Assembly: GCA_017433245.1 (NCBI GenBank)
Contig: JAFRHO010000009.1
Coordinates: 88,626 to 152,625, forward strand
DNA: 64,000 bases
Source of the DNA: Candidatus Saccharimonadota bacterium
Lineage (GTDB): Bacteria; Patescibacteriota; Saccharimonadia; Saccharimonadales; Saccharimonadaceae
Reading direction: 5' to 3'
Shown: piece after piece, positions 60,836 to 64,000 of the stretch
Numbering within the stretch: the stretch's first letter is position 1
Layout: every line of letters starts with the position of its first letter
Notes under the pieces: model-generated
Database searches by the model: none
Told to the model about the DNA's origin: nothing
Seen by the model: only the letters and a program-made list of their open reading frames with translations
Translations under genes and position numbers: made by a program

Positions 60836-62005
60836 ATGGTTAAAACAAAAATGCAGCGAATGATGATTGGTGGATTAGTGGTCGGATTGTCCATGTCGGT
60901 TTTTTCTGGGGTAGTTATGACAACGACTGGTGTTGGTGCGATTTCGAAAGCATGTCAAAATTCGCCGGAATGTCTTGCGGCGGTGGAGAAAGAAAAAGAA
61001 GCTAATAAAAATGCAGCATCAGCGGCAAGTTCGGCGAACTGGTATCAGGCTAAGGTGACCGAAATGTCGGCAGATATTGCGCGTAAGGAAACTGAGATTG
61101 CAGCGACGGCGGCAGAGATTAAAGAACTCAAAATTGAAATCGCTGAGACTGAGGAAAAGTTATTAGAAGAACAGGAAGCTTTAGCGGAGCTTTTGGTTAA
61201 TATGCATTTTGAATCAGATGCGGAGCCAATTAAGATACTCGCTGGTGCGACTTCGATTTCAGACCTCGCTGAGAAAGCCGCGCGTGAGGAAGTAGTGAAA
61301 GAACAGATTAGTGTTTCGGCTGCGGCAGTACGGAACGCAAAAGAGAAACTTGAAGAAGAGAAGCAAGAAGTAGAAGAATTACTAGCGCAACAAGAAGCGG
61401 CTAAAGAAGCAATGACCGAAAAGCGTGGCGAACAGCAGAAGTTAGTAGAGAAATTTGAAAATGATGTGGAAGCTTATGAAGCTGAGGCGAGGGCTGCACA
61501 GGAGGCGCAACGCGCAGCGGAGAAAGCTGAGCAAGTTGCGCATCCAGAACGTTATCGTGGTACGGCGTATTCTGGTGCTAACACTTATCCATGGCAAGCT
61601 GATTGCCCAGACAAACAAGATTTCTATATGACATATCAAGACGGTTACGCGGTCGGTGGTTATGTATGTGAATGCGTAAGCTATACTGGTTGGAAGGCTT
61701 ACGAATACTTTGGGCTATATTTGTCGTGGGGCAATGCTTATTCCTGGGATGATAATGCGCGTGCGGCTGGGTATGTAGTGGATCATAATCCAGAGCCGAA
61801 TACGGTTGGACAAGTTGATGGGTATCCATATGGGCATGTGTTCTGGGTAGAAAGTGTGAATGACGATGGTTCGATTAGCGTGACTGAATATAATAACGCA
61901 TATGCGACGTATCTATATACTGGGGATATGCATTATGGAGATTTTGGGGCGAGGACGATTGATGCGGGGGATTTGTGGCAATATAATTTTATACATTTGA
62001 AATAG
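60836..62005 (+). CDS. secreted coiled-coil CHAP-domain peptidoglycan hydrolase
   Basis: 389 residues from ATG 60836, leaderless behind TATAAT (60824-60829). Signal peptide (about 1-33), a long coiled coil (about 45-225, heptads of Ala/Glu/Lys), then a CHAP amidase/endopeptidase domain (about 255-389) with the catalytic Cys in CECVSYTGWKAYE and His in YGHVFWVESV. Organisation equals PcsB/CwlO-type partners of FtsEX, and it sits directly after ftsEX, so it is probably the hydrolase that FtsX activates. Confidence 0.88.
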   Translation: MVKTKMQRMMIGGLVVGLSMSVFSGVVMTTTGVGAISKACQNSPECLAAVEKEKEANKNAASAASSANWYQAKVTEMSADIARKETEIAATAAEIKELKIEIAETEEKLLEEQEALAELLVNMHFESDAEPIKILAGATSISDLAEKAAREEVVKEQISVSAAAVRNAKEKLEEEKQEVEELLAQQEAAKEAMTEKRGEQQKLVEKFENDVEAYEAEARAAQEAQRAAEKAEQVAHPERYRGTAYSGANTYPWQADCPDKQDFYMTYQDGYAVGGYVCECVSYTGWKAYEYFGLYLSWGNAYSWDDNARAAGYVVDHNPEPNTVGQVDGYPYGHVFWVESVNDDGSISVTEYNNAYATYLYTGDMHYGDFGARTIDAGDLWQYNFIHLK

Positions 62006-62016
62006 TTTTGAATTAA

Positions 62017-62246
62017 CCTACAGGCTTCTTTCTTCGCTGGACTTGTTTTGCTAGTAATTCTTACAAAATCTGTCAGATGCTCGCGCTTTATGCGGATTGC
62101 AGTGATTTCTATGGTGATTAGCGATTCTTGCCACCCTATTGTGTAGTGGTTTCTATAATATATTCAGGATGAGCGCTCGCATGACTGGGATTTTGGTAAG
62201 AATTACACAAAACAAATCATTTTTATGCGAAGAAAGAAGCCTATGG
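62017..62246. repeat. second long imperfect palindrome, 3' of FISUMP paralogue 3
   Basis: Outer arms share AGGCTTCTTTCTTCGC (16 of 16) as an inverted repeat, and inside them TTGTTTTG, TAATTCTTA and CAAAATC also pair with mirror copies, giving arms of roughly 80 nt. It fills the gap 62006-62298 between the CHAP gene and the FISUMP stop. Like 29538-29775 it has CTGGACTTG in its left arm and a GCGGATTGCA-like centre about 55 nt further on. Confidence 0.75.
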
Positions 62247-62298
62247 CTGTTCGGTATATAATATATAGTGCCATAATTGTATTACAGAATCATGCATC

Positions 62299-64000
62299 CT
62301 AATTGCTGGCTGAAACCATACACCTAATGCTATAGCCTTTATACTTCAAGTCGCCAACACTACCTGGACGCAAACGGGTAGTACTCATTTCTATATGGTA
62401 CGAGTACATGTAACTATTCACAGTAGATGACCAATAGGAGCCATTAATGCCTCTTGATAAGGCAGACGATGCACTGAATACACCGGAATAAAGGAAATTA
62501 TTGGGGTAACTTCTCAGTTTTGCTGCAACGGGTCCGACTTCATCAGTCCCATAGTAATATGGCTCAGCATAAGTATTATAATTGCTCGGGTTGGTTCCAT
62601 TATTTAGTGCATCCACCGTTAGATTCCAGAAGTCATTATCATCATTTGAATTAATTCTGGTTTTATCGCCACCTTGTGGCAATCTCCATCCAGTAGGACA
62701 AAGCGAAGTAGTGTTATAACTAGTATTTTTAGTAGCATAATATGTAGTATCTGCGATAGTAGCTGACCAGGTGTAGTAATTACCGTAACTGTACATGCCG
62801 GCATTAGTAGTGTTATTGGTGGCCATGTTAGTAGTTGGGTTCTGCGGCCTGTTGGCAGAAATAGATTGGTTGTTCCAGTTGTTATAACGTGGCATACGAT
62901 AGCCTGGGTCATTTGATGTGCCGATATCTATACTAGCAGTACCAGACTGAATTCCGCTATAATAGAGACTATTAGTAGAAGCGGCGCTAGAAAAGCTGTA
63001 AGACTCTGCATTAGCAAGACCAGAAAAATTACCATATTTAGTGCTAGTTCCATATCCTTGTGCTAAGGCACCGGTAGAATTATCGCTGTTAGTGCTTTCT
63101 AGTCTCAAGTTCTCTATCATCCAACAATTACCGTCAGCCAGTTTAGCAATAGCATAAGTTTGGTTGTCACGCTGGTCGGTAAGAGCAGAGACGCTTGCGA
63201 GATTAGCGGTACCGTCAGTTGGGGCAGTCACAAGCGCGTTTTGACCTCCACTGCACAGCTCTGAGATTTTAGATAAGTCTTGGAGGTTACCCTCTGATGG
63301 CACCCATACGGCATAAAAAGATAAACCGGTTGCAACAATTGATTCTGTTATATCGATATTCTCTTGTGGACCATAAAAATGTGCAGATGGGTTAGACGCA
63401 TAATCAAACTTATCGGACCAACCAGCAAAACCATAGCCATTTCTACTGAAATTAGAGGCAAGCAAATTCAAGTTATCTACATAGTAATCGAGGTCAGGAA
63501 GAGAATCATAACTTATATTTAGATACTCGTCGTCAAAGCAGTAAGTAGCATAATCAGTACCATTAACGCATTGACTCCAATCTTTCTCTAATGGGATTTC
63601 TTGATAACCCATAGTACCAATTACGTCACTTCCGTTGGGATAATAAGAAATGTATCCAGGTGTTGGCGTCTGTGGGCCTGATGTCCCCTTTGAATCATAC
63701 GGATGCACCATAGTATACTTCACTTGCCCCATATAAGTATCTCCCGGCTGATTAGTGGCGATGAAAGCGGCATAGGTAGTATCTATCTTAGCACCTAATG
63801 TAATATCGGTAGTAGAAGAACCAGTAGAGGCTTTATATTGGGCTACTTTAGTATAAGTGTCTGGAATAGTATGCCAGGAATCAAAACTATTCTGGATAGA
63901 CATGTTAGTAGGTAAGTAAGATATAGTGGAGTCTGTAACTTTGTTGACTTTCATAGACCAACTTGAAGTAGTATCTCCACTACTATATACAGCAGTATCT
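62299..64000 (-). CDS. secreted FISUMP-domain surface protein (paralogue 3, 5' end outside window)
   Basis: At least 566 residues; the frame is open to the window edge and the upstream residues (SSGDTTSSWS) match paralogue 1, so the ATG at 63954 is internal. InlB-type repeat (NGYGFAGWSDKFDYA...LSFYAVWV) and FISUMP-type domain (TDQRDNQTYAIAKLADGNCWMIENLRLE ... YWSST ... YSIRCM). Nucleotide similarity to paralogue 1 is very high in the middle, pointing to recent duplication or gene conversion, but the C-terminal ~60 codons differ in sequence and codon style. Confidence 0.85.
   Translation of the reverse strand, partial: DTAVYSSGDTTSSWSMKVNKVTDSTISYLPTNMSIQNSFDSWHTIPDTYTKVAQYKASTGSSTTDITLGAKIDTTYAAFIATNQPGDTYMGQVKYTMVHPYDSKGTSGPQTPTPGYISYYPNGSDVIGTMGYQEIPLEKDWSQCVNGTDYATYCFDDEYLNISYDSLPDLDYYVDNLNLLASNFSRNGYGFAGWSDKFDYASNPSAHFYGPQENIDITESIVATGLSFYAVWVPSEGNLQDLSKISELCSGGQNALVTAPTDGTANLASVSALTDQRDNQTYAIAKLADGNCWMIENLRLESTNSDNSTGALAQGYGTSTKYGNFSGLANAESYSFSSAASTNSLYYSGIQSGTASIDIGTSNDPGYRMPRYNNWNNQSISANRPQNPTTNMATNNTTNAGMYSYGNYYTWSATIADTTYYATKNTSYNTTSLCPTGWRLPQGGDKTRINSNDDNDFWNLTVDALNNGTNPSNYNTYAEPYYYGTDEVGPVAAKLRSYPNNFLYSGVFSASSALSRGINGSYWSSTVNSYMYSYHIEMSTTRLRPGSVGDLKYKGYSIRCMVSASN

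Overview
This window most likely comes from a member of the Candidate Phyla Radiation, and Candidatus Saccharibacteria (TM7) is the best fit. The evidence is compact, tightly packed housekeeping genes and a ribosomal protein cluster that lacks L29 between L16 and S17, lacks L30 between S5 and L15, and has no secY after L15. Many genes are leaderless, with a TATAAT box ending 6-10 nt before the ATG. Lys/Ala-rich tails are added to many proteins. TAA, TAG and TGA all serve as normal stops, and an RF2 gene is present, so UGA is not recoded as it is in Gracilibacteria/SR1. The lineage call is inference from gene content, because no 16S gene is present.

Layout. 1-2.1 kb: the end of an ABC exporter, then hisS. 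2.1-6.1 kb: an accessory strip with three tRNA genes (Val, Lys, Phe), a partial tRNA-Lys duplicate, an MFS/small membrane protein triad and an orphan gene, punctuated by four copies of a short repeat and a ~175 bp duplication of the tRNA-Phe 3' flank. 6.1-19.5 kb: housekeeping genes (rarA, a DsbA-like pair, a G5/lytic transglycosylase protein, rsmA, serS, hpf, secA, an M16 peptidase, murD, dus). rarA and dus each carry an odd structured in-frame segment. 19.5-22.7 kb: three orphan genes with strong promoter, Shine-Dalgarno and terminator, including an archaemetzincin-like protease, plus prfB. 22.7-41.3 kb: the ribosomal protein cluster rplC to rplO. A ~9.5 kb adhesin island splits it between rpsH and rplF. 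The island holds a long palindrome, a FISUMP-type surface protein, a tiny gene behind a structured leader, and a 2169-residue VWA/Cna-B adhesin. rplF itself carries an in-frame TAG. 41.3-49.8 kb: an FKBP isomerase, an orphan membrane gene, a second FISUMP surface protein, exonuclease I, L-lactate dehydrogenase, a DUF2207 protein and a Pro/Ala-rich membrane protein. 49.8-62 kb: metG, a MIP-family channel, an unknown 955-residue membrane protein, pheST, ftsE-ftsX and a coiled-coil CHAP hydrolase. 62-64 kb: a second long palindrome and a third FISUMP protein that runs off the window.

How the parts fit together. The core supports translation (r-proteins, five synthetase genes for four amino acids, RF2, rsmA, hpf), export (secA) and wall synthesis or division (murD, FtsEX with its presumed hydrolase partner, the G5/SLT protein). 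The accessory part is about the cell surface: three related secreted FISUMP proteins and a giant adhesin, plausible for a host-attached epibiont.

The points most worth following up are: the amber codon in rplF; the adhesin island inside the ribosomal cluster; the long palindromes placed just 3' of two FISUMP genes; the abrupt switch to NNC (especially TAC) codons at the 3' end of one of those genes, which resembles a diversity-generating-retroelement variable region; and the tRNA-adjacent repeat-bounded cassettes.
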